From contig NZ_JACLAX010000010.1 of the NCBI RefSeq assembly GCF_014230355.1, forward strand, positions 62,001 to 126,000: DNA of 64,000 nucleotides. Direction: 5' to 3'. This document shows positions 37,258 through 46,939 of the stretch, one piece after another. The stretch comes from Novosphingobium piscinae (lineage in GTDB: Bacteria; Pseudomonadota; Alphaproteobacteria; Sphingomonadales; Sphingomonadaceae). Position numbers and translations under genes: made by a program. Within the stretch, counting starts at the first letter, position 1. Each line of letters starts with the position of its first letter. The notes under the pieces are model-generated. The model did no database searches. It worked only from the letters and a program-made list of their open reading frames with translations, and had not been told where the DNA came from.

Positions 37258-37758
37258 TCAACGCGGGGGGTGGCCGCGCCCGGTCCGGGCGCGGTCAAAA
37301 ACGATGGGAATGGTCGAACGGCGGGCCACTTCGCGCAGAATGAAGCTGCTCCGGATCTTCGCGACGTGCGGCAGGTTCGACAGTTCCCGGCGGTAGATCG
37401 TGTCGTATTCGTCGAGCGAACTGACATGGACAATCAGGATGAAATCGGTGTCGCCCGAGATGAAGCCGCAATAGGACATCGAGGGGCACTTCACGACTTC
37501 CTCCTCGAATTCGTTGAGCACCTGCTCAGCCTGCGAGCGCAGCTCGATCATCACGATCACGACTCCCGAAAAGCCCAGTTGTTCGAGCGATAGCTGGGCG
37601 CGGTAGCCGGCGATGATCCCGTTTTCTTCGAGGATGCGCCTTCGGCGCGCCACCGCCGGGCTCGACAGGCCGAGCTGCTCGCCCATGGCCACGTCGGTGC
37701 AGCGCCCGTCGGTCGACAGGAGCTCGAGCAGCCGGAAATCCACCTCGTCCAGTTCCAT
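37258..37758 (-). CDS. Lrp/AsnC family transcriptional regulator
   Basis: 166 residues. The N-terminal winged helix (LDEVDFRLLELLSTDGRCTD, then LSSPAVARRRRILEENGII) is followed by the RAM domain (IVHVSSLDEYDTIYRREL) that senses amino acids. Lrp-type regulators typically control the divergent gene and their own. Here the divergent gene is a TonB receptor and the downstream gene is a metalloprotease, pointing to peptide or amino-acid use. The ATG at 37758 begins at the family N-terminus; a TTG at 37791 is in frame but has no ribosome site. Confidence 0.9.
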   Translation of the reverse strand: MELDEVDFRLLELLSTDGRCTDVAMGEQLGLSSPAVARRRRILEENGIIAGYRAQLSLEQLGFSGVVIVMIELRSQAEQVLNEFEEEVVKCPSMSYCGFISGDTDFILIVHVSSLDEYDTIYRRELSNLPHVAKIRSSFILREVARRSTIPIVFDRARTGRGHPPR

Positions 37759-38089
37759 CACAAGCTGCCCGACTGTTTCAAAATCGATCAACAGGAGGCC
37801 AAGAAGATTTGAAAGACAAATTTCTCAGCTCATTTGAAAGGTGATTTTATTAAAAATCAAATTGTCCGTGGTAATGCGCGGGACCGATTCAAGAATCAAT
37901 CAGGACCTTCCGATTGCGATCTTGTCAAGGGTCCTAATCTGCGCATTTCCCAATGCCATCGGACCGCCCAGATTTTTCGACAATGGGCAGAATATGATCA
38001 AAGATTCAAACTTATGAAAGTACTGAACGCAGTATTTCTATGAGGAGAGACGAAAGGTCGCGATTTCAACTTGAAATAGGGGGGTTACA
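37759..38089. promoter_or_regulatory. AT-rich divergent control region with repeated ATTTGAAAG sites
   Basis: 331 bases without a gene. ATTTGAAAG occurs at 37807-37815 and again at 37832-37840, spaced 25 bases. It is followed by the near palindrome GATTTT-att-AAAAATC (37843-37858). The composition contrasts strongly with the flanking genes. This is a plausible binding region for the Lrp-type regulator transcribed leftwards, controlling the TonB receptor rightwards. The receptor ribosome site is GGGGGG just before 38090. Confidence 0.5.
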
Positions 38090-41089
38090 ATGCAGCATCG
38101 GGTGGGTGCGAAGAGTTTCCGTGGGGTGGCCTCGTCGACAGCGCTGCTCGGCAGCGTGTCGCTGGCATGTCTCGCTCTGCCATCCTCGGCGTGGGCCCAG
38201 GCGGCGGACGTCGCTCCGCAGGCTCCTGCTGAGCAGGACACGGTCGGCAATCCGGTCGAGCAGATCACCGTCACCGGGTCGCGCATCGTCCGCGACGGGT
38301 ACGATGCGCCGACCCCCGTGAGCGTGGTCAGCACGAAGGAGCTCAAGGCCGAAGCGCCCGCCAACATCTCGGATTTCGTCAACACGCTCCCCGCGGTGCG
38401 CGGATCGACCACGGCCGCGAGCACCAACGGTTCGCTCTCCAACGGCGCCGCCGGGATCAACAGCGTCAACCTGCGTGCGCTCGGTGCGGTGCGCACCCTT
38501 GTCCTGTTTGACGGGCAGCGCTCGGTTGCCTCGACCACGACGGGCACGGTCGATGTCAACACCTTCCCGCAGGCGCTGATCCAGCGGGTAGAGGTTGTGA
38601 CCGGCGGCGCTTCGTCGGCCTATGGTTCCGATGCGGTGTCGGGCGTGGTCAACTTCATCCTCAACAAGGAGTTCACCGGGTTCAACGCCGAGTACGAGTA
38701 TGGCGTGACCACTTATGGGGATGGTCCGAACCACAAGCTGTCCGGCACGGTCGGCACGAAATTCGCCGACGGGCGCGGCCACGCCATCGCCTCGGTCGAG
38801 CACTTCACCCAGACCGGCATCCAGAGCATCGACCGCGACTGGAACGACAGCGGCTTCTTCCTCGCCAACAACCCGGCCTACAGCGCCGCCGGTTGCCGCG
38901 ATACGCTGGCCTCGACGCCCTGCGTCAACGAGTTTCTGATCGCATCGGGAATCGGCACTGGCCAGTTCACCCCCGGCGGCCTGATCAGCACCGGGCCGCT
39001 CAGCGGGACCTACTTCGGTTCGATCAACCCGGCCACGGGCAGGGCCACGGTCAACCAGCTGGTGTTCGGCCCGACCAGCGGCCAGTGGATGGTCGGTGGC
39101 GACCTCGCGATAACCACGGCTGGTCATCGCAGCAGCGCCACCCTGCTCCCTGCCGAAAAGCGGACCTCGGCCTTCGGACGCCTGAGTTTCGAGTTCTCGC
39201 CTGCGTTCAACGTCTTCGGCCAGTTCGCCTACAGCAAGTACAACGGCCAGAGCTTCTATCAGCAAACCCCGACCGTGGGTGTGACGATCCAGCGCGACAA
39301 CGCCTTCCTGCCGGACTCGGTGCGGGCGGCGATGGTCGCCAACAACCTGAACTCGATCCAGATCGGGACCAGCAACATTTTCCTGCCGCCGCAGGGCAGC
39401 GACAATACGCGCGAGGTCTATCGCTACGTCGTCGGAGCCAACGGCGAATTCGGCGCGCTGGGCAAGGACTGGAAGTGGGATGGCTACTACCAGCTCGGCG
39501 AGACCAAGACGCGCGAGCTGTTGACCAACACCTGGAACATTGCGCGCATGGCTGCAGCCACCGATGCGGTGGCCGCGCTGGCGGGCAACGTCGGGGGCTA
39601 TGCTGCGGGCACGGTGGTCTGCCGGATCAACGTCGACGCCAACACCACCAACGACGACCGCTCCTGTGTCCCGCTTAACCGGATCGGCACCAACGGCGCC
39701 TCGCAGGCGGCGATCGACTATGTGCTGTACAACGGCCAGCAGCCGCTGCGCACCCAGCAGCTCAAGCAGGAGGTGGTCGCGCTCAACGTTTCGACCAACA
39801 ATCTGTTCAGCACCTGGGCCGGCCAGGTCTCGCTCGCCTTCGGCGGCGAATACCGCAAGGAATCGGTGAACGGGCAGGTCGATCAGCTGTTCCGCCCGCT
39901 GGTCGCCAACGGGGTGACCACCGGCACCTGGATCTACGGCAACTACCTGCCGACCATCGGTGCCTACACCGTCAAGGAAGGCTACGTCGAAACCATCGTG
40001 CCGCTGGCCTCCGGGCTCGACTTCAACGGGGCGGCGCGCCTGACGGACTATTCGACCTCGGGCACGGTGACGACATGGAAGGCCGGTCTGACCTGGCAGG
40101 TCATCCCCGACATCAAGCTGCGCGGCACGGTCTCGCGGGATATCCGCGCGCCCAACCTGTCCGAGCTGTTCGCCCCGGGCACGGGCCGCACCAACACGGT
40201 CAACGTGCCCCAGCCCAACGGTTCGGTCGCCGCCAACCAGTTCAACGAATCGACGGTGGGCAATCCCGGCCTGAAGCCGGAGGTGGCGCGCACCTACGGC
40301 GTCGGCGTGGTCGCCACACCGGCCTTCCTGCCCGGTTTCGCGATGTCGGTGGACTACTACAAGATCGACCTGTCGGGCTCGATCGACTCGCTGACCGCGC
40401 AGACGCTGGTTGACCAGTGCTATCTCCAGCAGATCGCCACGGCCTGTACCTTCATCTCGACCACCGGCGGTCGTGGGGTCACCACACCCGGCCTCGCGGT
40501 GACCAGCATCGAGATCAAGCCGACCAACTTCGTCAGTCTTGAGACCAGCGGGATCGATATCGAGGCGAGCTACCGCCGCCAGATCGGTCCGGGCAACCTG
40601 ACCCTGCGCGGCCTTGCCAGCCATGCGATCGAGCTGGTGACCGACAACGGCGTGACGCTGCAGACCGATGCCGCCGGCCAGAATACCGGCGGCCTGCCCA
40701 AGTGGACCTACCGCTTCACCGCCGGCTACGACTTCGACAGCGGCTTCAGCATCCAGGGCGTGGCCCGCGGCGTGTCGGGCGGCGTCTACAACAACAACTA
40801 CATCGTCTGCACCGCCGACTGTCCGCTCTCGACCGCTGACCGCCGCACCGTGAACCTCAATTCGATTGCCGGCGCGTTCTATTACGACATCAACGCCAGC
40901 TACAATTTCGAGGTGGCGGGCGCCAAGGCCCAGGCTTTCCTGTCGATCCGCAACCTGACCAACAAGGATCCGGTGCTGGTCGGCAACGGCCCGACCGGCA
41001 ACAACACCCCGGCCTATCCGCAGACCAACCGCGCGCTCTACGACGTGCTCGGTCGCGTGTTCCGGATGGGCGTGCGCATCAAGATGTAA
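38090..41089 (+). CDS. TonB-dependent outer-membrane receptor
   Basis: 999 residues. The signal peptide ends near AWAQA. The plug begins QITVTGSRIVRDGYDAPTPV, with VNLRALGAVRTLVLFDGQR and RVEVVTGGASSAYGSDAVSG as diagnostic plug blocks, and the barrel runs to the C-terminus. This VTGSRI... group is the large oligopeptide/unknown-ligand class abundant in sphingomonads and xanthomonads. Location opposite an Lrp regulator and before a secreted M20 hydrolase suggests import of peptide or N-acyl-amino-acid material. A GGGGGG ribosome site precedes the ATG. Confidence 0.92.
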   Translation: MQHRVGAKSFRGVASSTALLGSVSLACLALPSSAWAQAADVAPQAPAEQDTVGNPVEQITVTGSRIVRDGYDAPTPVSVVSTKELKAEAPANISDFVNTLPAVRGSTTAASTNGSLSNGAAGINSVNLRALGAVRTLVLFDGQRSVASTTTGTVDVNTFPQALIQRVEVVTGGASSAYGSDAVSGVVNFILNKEFTGFNAEYEYGVTTYGDGPNHKLSGTVGTKFADGRGHAIASVEHFTQTGIQSIDRDWNDSGFFLANNPAYSAAGCRDTLASTPCVNEFLIASGIGTGQFTPGGLISTGPLSGTYFGSINPATGRATVNQLVFGPTSGQWMVGGDLAITTAGHRSSATLLPAEKRTSAFGRLSFEFSPAFNVFGQFAYSKYNGQSFYQQTPTVGVTIQRDNAFLPDSVRAAMVANNLNSIQIGTSNIFLPPQGSDNTREVYRYVVGANGEFGALGKDWKWDGYYQLGETKTRELLTNTWNIARMAAATDAVAALAGNVGGYAAGTVVCRINVDANTTNDDRSCVPLNRIGTNGASQAAIDYVLYNGQQPLRTQQLKQEVVALNVSTNNLFSTWAGQVSLAFGGEYRKESVNGQVDQLFRPLVANGVTTGTWIYGNYLPTIGAYTVKEGYVETIVPLASGLDFNGAARLTDYSTSGTVTTWKAGLTWQVIPDIKLRGTVSRDIRAPNLSELFAPGTGRTNTVNVPQPNGSVAANQFNESTVGNPGLKPEVARTYGVGVVATPAFLPGFAMSVDYYKIDLSGSIDSLTAQTLVDQCYLQQIATACTFISTTGGRGVTTPGLAVTSIEIKPTNFVSLETSGIDIEASYRRQIGPGNLTLRGLASHAIELVTDNGVTLQTDAAGQNTGGLPKWTYRFTAGYDFDSGFSIQGVARGVSGGVYNNNYIVCTADCPLSTADRRTVNLNSIAGAFYYDINASYNFEVAGAKAQAFLSIRNLTNKDPVLVGNGPTGNNTPAYPQTNRALYDVLGRVFRMGVRIKM

Positions 41090-41096
41090 ACCGCCG

Positions 41097-41127
41097 GCCC
41101 GGGGTGGCGCGGCGCGGCGCCCCGGGC
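41097..41127 (+). terminator. Hairpin after the TonB receptor gene
   Basis: GCCCGGGG (41097-41104) pairs with CCCCGGGC (41120-41127) eight bases after the stop. The loop is long and there is no T tract, so it may only attenuate expression of the M20 gene that starts at 41166. Confidence 0.4.
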
Positions 41128-41165
41128 GCGGGAGAGCTTCAACAGTTCCCGATGGGAGTGAGACG

Positions 41166-42755
41166 ATGATGATGAAGACAGCGGTACTTTCGACCATGGC
41201 CCTGCTGCTCGCCGGCACCCCGCTGAGCGTGGCAGCCAAGGCCCCGCCCGCGCTCAAGACCGAAGCGGCGGCACTGATCGATGGCCAGGCCAAGCTGGTT
41301 CAGGAGATGGTCGATTCGGTGTTCAGCTTCCAGGAGCCGGGGTTCCAGGAGTACCAGACCGCGGAATACCTGACGGGCATCCTCGAGAAGAACGGCTTCA
41401 CCATCAACCGCGGCGTGGCGGGCATTCCCACCGCCTGGACCGCCACCTGGAGCAACGGCGACGGACCGGTCGTGGCGCTCGGTTCGGACGTCGACGGTCT
41501 GCTGGGACTGTCGCAGGTTCCGGGGGTGCCGCAGATCAAGCCCCTGGTGGCCGGTGCCCCGGGTCACGGCGAGGGCCACAACTCGGGCATGCCGCTGATC
41601 ATCGCCGCCGCGCTGGCGACCAAGGAGGTGATGATCAAGCACAAGCTCAAGGGCAAGCTGATGCTGTGGCCCGGCGTGGCCGAAGAGCTCTTGGCGACCA
41701 AGGCGTTCTATGTTCGCGCCGGCCTGTTCAAGGACGTCGACGTCTCGATCTTCACCCACGTCGCCTCCAGCTTCGGCACCAGCTACGGCGATTCCGGCAA
41801 CAACGGGATGGTCTCGGTCGAATACACCTTCAAGGGAATCACCAGCCATGCCGCGGGCTCGCCGTGGTCCGGGCGCAGCGCGCTTGACGGCGTCGAGCTG
41901 ATGGACATCGCCTGGAACATGCGGCGCGAGCACCTGCCCCTGACACAGCGCTCGCACTATGTGATCACCAATGGCGGCGGGCAGCCCAACATCGTCCCGG
42001 GCGAGGCCACGGTTTGGTACTACTTCCGTGAACAGACCTTCGATTCGATCCGCAAGCTCTACCAGACCGGCACCGAGATCGCCGAGGCCGCGGCGAAGGC
42101 GACCGGGACAACCATGACCAAGCGGGTGCTCGGCTATGCCGCGCCGAACTTCGGCAACAAGCCGCTGGCCGAGGCCGCCTACGAGAACATCAAGCTGGTC
42201 GGCATGCCCAAGTGGACGCCCGACGACCAGGCTTTCACCAAGGCGGTCCAGGAGGCGCTGAAGTTCAAGGTCGCTCCGCTCAAGACCGAGGTCGAACCGC
42301 TATCCAACCCGGACACGCGCGGTCCGTCGACCGGCGGTGGATCGGATGACATCGGCGACATCATGTGGACCGTGCCGACGATCACGATCCGCTTCCCGTC
42401 CAACATCCCCAGCATGATCGGCCACAACGTCACCTCGGCGATCGCCATGACCACGCCGATCGCCCACAAGGGGGCGGTGGCCGGCGCCAAGGCCGTGGCG
42501 ATGACCGTGCTCGACGTGCTCACCACGCCCAAGCTGGTCACCGATGCCAAGACCTATTTTCAGACCGTGCAGCTCAAGGACCAGAAGTACGATCCGGTCC
42601 TGACCCCCGAGGACAAGCCGGCGATCCACCTCAACAAGGAGCTGATGGAGCGAATCCGGCCCGAGCTGAAGAAGTACTACTACGACCCTGCCAAGTACCC
42701 GAGCTACCTTGAGCAGCTGGGGATCAAGTACCCGCAGCTCACCCCGACCCGCTAG
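41166..42755 (+). CDS. Secreted M20 family amidohydrolase (AbgB-like)
   Basis: 529 residues with a signal peptide (three starting methionines, hydrophobic core, cleavage near AAKA). Metal ligands typical of M20 are visible: GSDVDGL, GHGEGHNSG, WPGVAEELLATK, FTHVASSFG and the final MIGHNVTSA. A lid/dimerisation domain lies between (YTFKGITSHAAGSPWSGRSA). The closest known function is the aminobenzoyl-glutamate hydrolase AbgB, so it likely cleaves an N-acyl amino acid or dipeptide in the periplasm. A GGGAG ribosome site precedes the ATG. It forms a probable unit with the TonB receptor upstream. Confidence 0.87.
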   Translation: MMMKTAVLSTMALLLAGTPLSVAAKAPPALKTEAAALIDGQAKLVQEMVDSVFSFQEPGFQEYQTAEYLTGILEKNGFTINRGVAGIPTAWTATWSNGDGPVVALGSDVDGLLGLSQVPGVPQIKPLVAGAPGHGEGHNSGMPLIIAAALATKEVMIKHKLKGKLMLWPGVAEELLATKAFYVRAGLFKDVDVSIFTHVASSFGTSYGDSGNNGMVSVEYTFKGITSHAAGSPWSGRSALDGVELMDIAWNMRREHLPLTQRSHYVITNGGGQPNIVPGEATVWYYFREQTFDSIRKLYQTGTEIAEAAAKATGTTMTKRVLGYAAPNFGNKPLAEAAYENIKLVGMPKWTPDDQAFTKAVQEALKFKVAPLKTEVEPLSNPDTRGPSTGGGSDDIGDIMWTVPTITIRFPSNIPSMIGHNVTSAIAMTTPIAHKGAVAGAKAVAMTVLDVLTTPKLVTDAKTYFQTVQLKDQKYDPVLTPEDKPAIHLNKELMERIRPELKKYYYDPAKYPSYLEQLGIKYPQLTPTR

Positions 42756-42763
42756 GCGGCGAC

Positions 42764-42800
42764 GCGGGGCGCGCCAGGCCGGCGGTCCGGCGCGCCCCGC
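42764..42800. terminator. Long perfect hairpin between convergent genes
   Basis: A 12-base perfect stem, GCGGGGCGCGCC (42764-42775) with GGCGCGCCCCGC (42789-42800), and a 13-base loop separate the M20 stop from the stop of the Tat-exported TIM-barrel gene. There is no T run, but the position suits a bidirectional terminator. Confidence 0.6.
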
Positions 42801-42815
42801 GGTGCGACCCTGTGG

Positions 42816-43889
42816 CTAGGCCAGCTTGGCCAGACCCCAGGCAAACACCCGGCGGTTGTTCTCCTCCTCAAGCCGGAACTGCTCCGCGGGCGAGAGCGTG
42901 CTCACGATCGGCAGTGCGGTCTGCCGGCGCCGCACCATTGCCATCCATCGGTCGACGCGTGGCCGGCGGTCGGCGAAGGCCGCATGATAGCGGTCGGTCA
43001 GGACCGGCACCTTCAGCGGATCGCGGGTGATCAGCTCGGTGGTCGGGAAAATTCGGGGATTGGCCTTGCGCATGATCGCGAAAAGCCGCGCCTGGTCGGT
43101 CATCCCGGTATCGAACAGCACCTCCGACAGGAGGAAACCCTCGGCGTAAGGGGCCACTCCCATGTCCTTGAGCGAACAGGCCTTCACCCAAGGCGCGAGC
43201 GCGGTCACGGTTTCCTCGGGGCGTTCCATGAAGCTCATGTTGTTGCCCGGGTCGATCAGGCTGCCGAGATAGGCGCTGTCGATCCGCTTGAGCAGCGCGA
43301 CGTGCTCCGCGACTGTCCGGTCTTTGTGGTTCTCCAGCGCGATCGCCACGCGGTACTTCTCGGCGATCGGCACGCAGCGTTCGATAATGGTGTTGGCTTC
43401 TGCCAGCCAGCGCGACCAGTCGGCCAGACTGGTAAAGGACTCGTAGCGCCGGCCAGTGCTGTCCGCTGGCGGCCGCGAGACCGCCCGCACACAGGTCGCG
43501 CCAAGCTCGGCTGCGGCCCGGACACTGGCCTCGAACGGCCCATAGTCACCGTCGCTGCGGGTGGGCAGGCTGGCCTGACCCTCGTAGTACATGCCGAGCT
43601 GCTCGAGCCGGGCGCGGAAGCGTGAAATGTCGGCCTGGCCCACGCCGATCTGCACCCCGCCGCCACCGAGGCTGCGCACATAGTCGAGGAAGGCCACGGG
43701 ATCCTCGCGCAGGCCTTTGGCAACCCCGTCCAGTCCGCGCAGGTGCGCCGAGAGTCCGGTCGCGGCCACGCCGAGCGGCGACTTGCGGGGCAGGACCCCT
43801 TCGGCCTCGGCGATGGCCAGGCTGGGGAACCCGGCGAAGAGGGTGGCGGCGAGCGCTGACTGGCCGAACCGGCGACGGGTCATCTGCAT
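42816..43889 (-). CDS. Tat-exported sugar phosphate isomerase/epimerase-like TIM-barrel protein
   Basis: 357 residues. The N-terminus MTRRRFGQSALAATLFAG is a strong Tat signal. The body is an AP-endonuclease-family-2 TIM barrel: VQIGVGQADISRFRARLEQLG, then IALENHKDRTVAEHVALLKR and SLIDPGNNM with the likely metal ligands Glu/His/Asp. Secreted members of this family are common in sugar-utilisation loci but their reactions are mostly unproven. It lies downstream of a TonB receptor on the same strand, separated by a strong terminator. The ATG at 43889 is chosen over a longer frame because it exposes the Tat motif. Confidence 0.78.
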   Translation of the reverse strand: MQMTRRRFGQSALAATLFAGFPSLAIAEAEGVLPRKSPLGVAATGLSAHLRGLDGVAKGLREDPVAFLDYVRSLGGGGVQIGVGQADISRFRARLEQLGMYYEGQASLPTRSDGDYGPFEASVRAAAELGATCVRAVSRPPADSTGRRYESFTSLADWSRWLAEANTIIERCVPIAEKYRVAIALENHKDRTVAEHVALLKRIDSAYLGSLIDPGNNMSFMERPEETVTALAPWVKACSLKDMGVAPYAEGFLLSEVLFDTGMTDQARLFAIMRKANPRIFPTTELITRDPLKVPVLTDRYHAAFADRRPRVDRWMAMVRRRQTALPIVSTLSPAEQFRLEEENNRRVFAWGLAKLA

Positions 43890-43914
43890 GCGGGGACTCC
43901 TCTCGCAGGGCCCT

Positions 43915-43943
43915 GAAAAAAGGGCCGGGCGCGAGCGCCCGGC
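43915..43943 (-). terminator. Strong rho-independent terminator of the TonB receptor gene
   Basis: A nine-base stem GCCGGGCGC/GCGCCCGGC (43924-43943) is followed on the minus strand by a run of six T (43921-43916). It lies 22 bases after the receptor stop. Confidence 0.87.
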
Positions 43944-43965
43944 ACAAGGGTCTTCAGGGTGAAGC

Positions 43966-46635
43966 TCAGAACCGGGTGCGCAAGGTGATCTCCAGCGTGC
44001 GCCCGAACGGGGAGTGCGCATTCTGGAAGAAGCCCAGCGTTCCGTCGTAGAACGGTGGCCACCGGTTGAAGATGTTCGAGCCGCGCAGCTGGATCTGGCT
44101 GCCCTTGAGTACGTTGGGCAGATCGTACTGGACAGTCAGGTCGAAGGTTTCCCAGCTCTTCACATTCGGGAACGGGGTGCCGGTGGTGATGTTGGTGAAG
44201 CCGCCGACATAGGTCATGAAGCCGGACACGGTGAGGTTGTTGCGGTTCCAGCTCAGCTGGCCGCGGCCGCGCCACTTGATGGCATTCTGCTGACCGATGA
44301 TGTCCTGGAAACCGGTGCCCGGCGCCAACTCCTGCCGGAAGCCCAGCTGCCGGTTGGCGTTCACGTTGACGGTGAAGTTGCCGATGCTGGTGGGCACGCG
44401 GTAGTTCAGGTCGAAGTCGAGACCGTCGATGATCCGCTGGCCCACGTTGATCGCAAAGGACTGGAAGATCGCGTCGATCCGCGACGGCACCGGGCTCTGT
44501 GGCGGCGCGGCGGCGATTGCTGCTGCCACCTGGGCGGCAGTGGGGTTGCGCACCACCGCGAAGGCGAAGAACGGGTTGTTGAACGCGTCCGCCTGGGTCG
44601 GCTTGTAGATCAGGTTCTTGTACTTGACGTTGTAGTAGGTGGCGCTGAACTTCAGACCCGGGATGAAGCTGGGCTTGAAATCGGCGCCGAGCGAGTAGGT
44701 CTCGGCCTCTTCAGGGGTCAGGGCCGGATTGCCACCGCCCTGGTTGTAGATGTTCACGTTGTTGCCGAAGCCGGCGATGTTGAGCCCGATCTGCGGCACG
44801 CCGAAGATCGAGGTGATGAGGCCCAGGTTCGGCGCGACGAAGCTGGTGCTCCACGAGCCGCGCAGCGACAGGTCCTCGACCGGTGCCCAAACCAGGCCGA
44901 CCTTCGGATTGAATGTGCCGCCCAGCTTCTGGTAGTGATCGTAGCGGCCGGACACCGACAGTTCGAGCCGTTCAAGCCCGGGACGGCCGTTGCTTGAGGT
45001 GAAGAACGGGAAGTTGATCTCGGTGAAGGCCGCCGCGACGAAGCGCGAGATCTTGTCGTTGCGGACCAGCAGCTGCTGCGGGCCGGGAACCCCGCCAATC
45101 TGCAGCTGGTTGGCTTGCTCGTCGCGGAACTCGCTGCCGATCGCGACACGGACGTCGCCGCCGCCCAGCGCGAACACCGGACCATCGGCCTTGACCATCA
45201 GCTGACGCAGGTACTGCGAGCTGTCGTTGATCTGGGTGAAACCGTTGTTGATCTGGGCCAGCACGCTGGCGTTGTTCTGCGCGGCCTGCCCGAAGGGATT
45301 GAACGCCGTGGCCAGGGTGGTGCCGTTGGCCAGGTTCTGCGCCGCCACCAGATCGATTTCCGGCTGGGAGTTGAAGTCGTTGGTCTTCGAATAGTGGGTC
45401 ATCACGTTGAGCAGCCAGCCGCTGCCGAGCTTGACGTCTGCGCCCAGCGTCACGCCGATGACCTCTGAGCTTTGCACGTTCACCGGGTTGGGGAACAGGC
45501 CTTCGCCATTGCGCGCCACGGCGACCGTCTGGCCCGGCGCGAGCGTCACGCCGGGGGGCAGGGTCAGGTAGGGATTGGTCTGGGGCACGGTGAGGTTGAG
45601 TGCGCGCGGGTTGGCCACGCGCGAGGTGTCGAGCTTGGAGTAGTTGCCCTCGGCCCACACGGTGATCGTGTCGTTGAGCTCCTGCCGGAAGGTCGCGAGC
45701 ATCGAATAGCGGGTCGATTCCGGGACCAGTTCGGTGTTGAGCTGATTCTCGCAGCGATTGCGGTTGGCGGTGCCTACCGCGAAGGACGGATAAGCATAGA
45801 CTGTGCTGCCGATCGTCACGTTTGGCAGGTCGCAGACCGTGGTGCGCTGGTCGCGGCCGCCACGGAAGCGCTGATCCGCGCGGAGGAAGGGAATCTCCGA
45901 GTTGAACGGAGACTTGTTGGAGCTGTACTCGCCAACGATCATCACGTTGCCGGTGGACCACTTCTTGCCCCAACCGAGCCCGAGGTTGCGCTTTTCGTAG
46001 CTGTGCTCGGGTGAGAACCCGTAAGTGCCTTGAGCCTCAAAGCTGTCCATGTCGCGGCGGTAGATAAAGTTCGCCACACCGGCGACGGCGTCCGATCCAT
46101 AGACCGCTGATGAGCCGTCGGCGACGATCTCGACCCGGCCAATGCCCATGACGGGGACAATGCCCGGATCGGGCAGGACCGCCTCGCCGCCGACCGCGGC
46201 CATGCGGTGGCCGTTGAACAGCGCAAGCGTGGCGAAGATGCCGATGTTATGGATGTTGGGCAGGAAGCCGCCGGTGCGGAAGCGCCCGGTCGTAGCGATC
46301 TCGTGGTTGACGCCAAAGTTGCCCAGCTGGGGTACCAGGCTGAGCAGTTCGGACATGTTGGCCGGGGCATTGACCTTGACGAACTCTTGATCGACGCCAA
46401 CCAATGGCGAGCCGATCGGGGCGACACCGCGGATACTGGTGCCCGTGACCACGATCTCGGAATCGTCCTCCCCGGTGCCGGCGCCCGCGGTCGCCGCCCC
46501 GGTCTTGGCATCGGCCGGTGCGGCAGCCGTCTGGGCCGCTGCGGTGCCGGCAAGGGTCAGCGCCAGCACGGCCGCGCCGGTCAGGTAGGTGGCGCGATGC
46601 AGGCGATCCGACTTCATGAACTCGATGCGCTTCAT
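43966..46635 (-). CDS. TonB-dependent outer-membrane receptor, sugar-acid regulon member
   Basis: 889 residues from the ATG at 46635, which has a GGGGGAGA ribosome site; a longer frame upstream lacks one. Signal peptide ends near GTAAAQ. The plug begins EIVVTGTSIRGVAPIGSPL, with ATLALFNGHRM and GRVEIVADGSSAVYGSDAVAG as plug blocks; the barrel ends in LRTRF. Its promoter carries a palindrome shared with the adjacent glc and dehydratase promoters, so I infer that it imports the sugar or oligosaccharide feeding that pathway. A strong terminator follows it. Confidence 0.9.
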   Translation of the reverse strand: MKRIEFMKSDRLHRATYLTGAAVLALTLAGTAAAQTAAAPADAKTGAATAGAGTGEDDSEIVVTGTSIRGVAPIGSPLVGVDQEFVKVNAPANMSELLSLVPQLGNFGVNHEIATTGRFRTGGFLPNIHNIGIFATLALFNGHRMAAVGGEAVLPDPGIVPVMGIGRVEIVADGSSAVYGSDAVAGVANFIYRRDMDSFEAQGTYGFSPEHSYEKRNLGLGWGKKWSTGNVMIVGEYSSNKSPFNSEIPFLRADQRFRGGRDQRTTVCDLPNVTIGSTVYAYPSFAVGTANRNRCENQLNTELVPESTRYSMLATFRQELNDTITVWAEGNYSKLDTSRVANPRALNLTVPQTNPYLTLPPGVTLAPGQTVAVARNGEGLFPNPVNVQSSEVIGVTLGADVKLGSGWLLNVMTHYSKTNDFNSQPEIDLVAAQNLANGTTLATAFNPFGQAAQNNASVLAQINNGFTQINDSSQYLRQLMVKADGPVFALGGGDVRVAIGSEFRDEQANQLQIGGVPGPQQLLVRNDKISRFVAAAFTEINFPFFTSSNGRPGLERLELSVSGRYDHYQKLGGTFNPKVGLVWAPVEDLSLRGSWSTSFVAPNLGLITSIFGVPQIGLNIAGFGNNVNIYNQGGGNPALTPEEAETYSLGADFKPSFIPGLKFSATYYNVKYKNLIYKPTQADAFNNPFFAFAVVRNPTAAQVAAAIAAAPPQSPVPSRIDAIFQSFAINVGQRIIDGLDFDLNYRVPTSIGNFTVNVNANRQLGFRQELAPGTGFQDIIGQQNAIKWRGRGQLSWNRNNLTVSGFMTYVGGFTNITTGTPFPNVKSWETFDLTVQYDLPNVLKGSQIQLRGSNIFNRWPPFYDGTLGFFQNAHSPFGRTLEITLRTRF

Positions 46636-46939
46636 GTTATCTCCCCCAGAGCGATCTTGCCCGCCGCATGCGCCGAGCCGGTGAGGAGACGATGTCAATC
46701 GCCCGCCGGATGCTGCCGGGGGCGGGCAGTCGCGCTGCCAAGGCATCCTCCCTGCACCAACTCACGTGCGCCGCCGCTGCTTGGCGGAGGCGTCACGACA
46801 CTGGCAGGCCACCACAGCCGTCACGGCCATTGGCTTGACCTTCTTGTACACTGTATACAGATACAGTCAACGGGTTCTCGTCTCGGGCAGGTCTCCTTTG
46901 CGGTCGGGACCACCGAAAGTGTGTCGGTGATGCCAAAAC
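46636..46939. promoter_or_regulatory. Leader and promoter region of the TonB receptor
   Basis: 304 bases between the glcF stop and the receptor start, both on the minus strand. It contains the promoter and operator described at 46843-46870 and a leader of about 200 bases downstream of it. I see no gene in it. Confidence 0.5.
46843..46870 (-). promoter_or_regulatory. Promoter with embedded GntR-type operator (TonB receptor)
   Basis: On the minus strand TTGACT (46870-46865) and TACAAG (46848-46843) are 16 bases apart. The palindrome ACTGTATACAGA (46850-46861), including the perfect CTGTATACAG, fills the spacer, the classical geometry for repression. The same 12-base pattern is found before the glc/dehydratase genes and the SDR/MFS genes. 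Confidence 0.6.

Noticed and set aside
38066..41293. A frame of about 1075 codons antisense to the TonB receptor
   Set aside because: The sense protein has clear plug motifs. The antisense translation is rich in Arg, Gly, Val and Asp without any motif.
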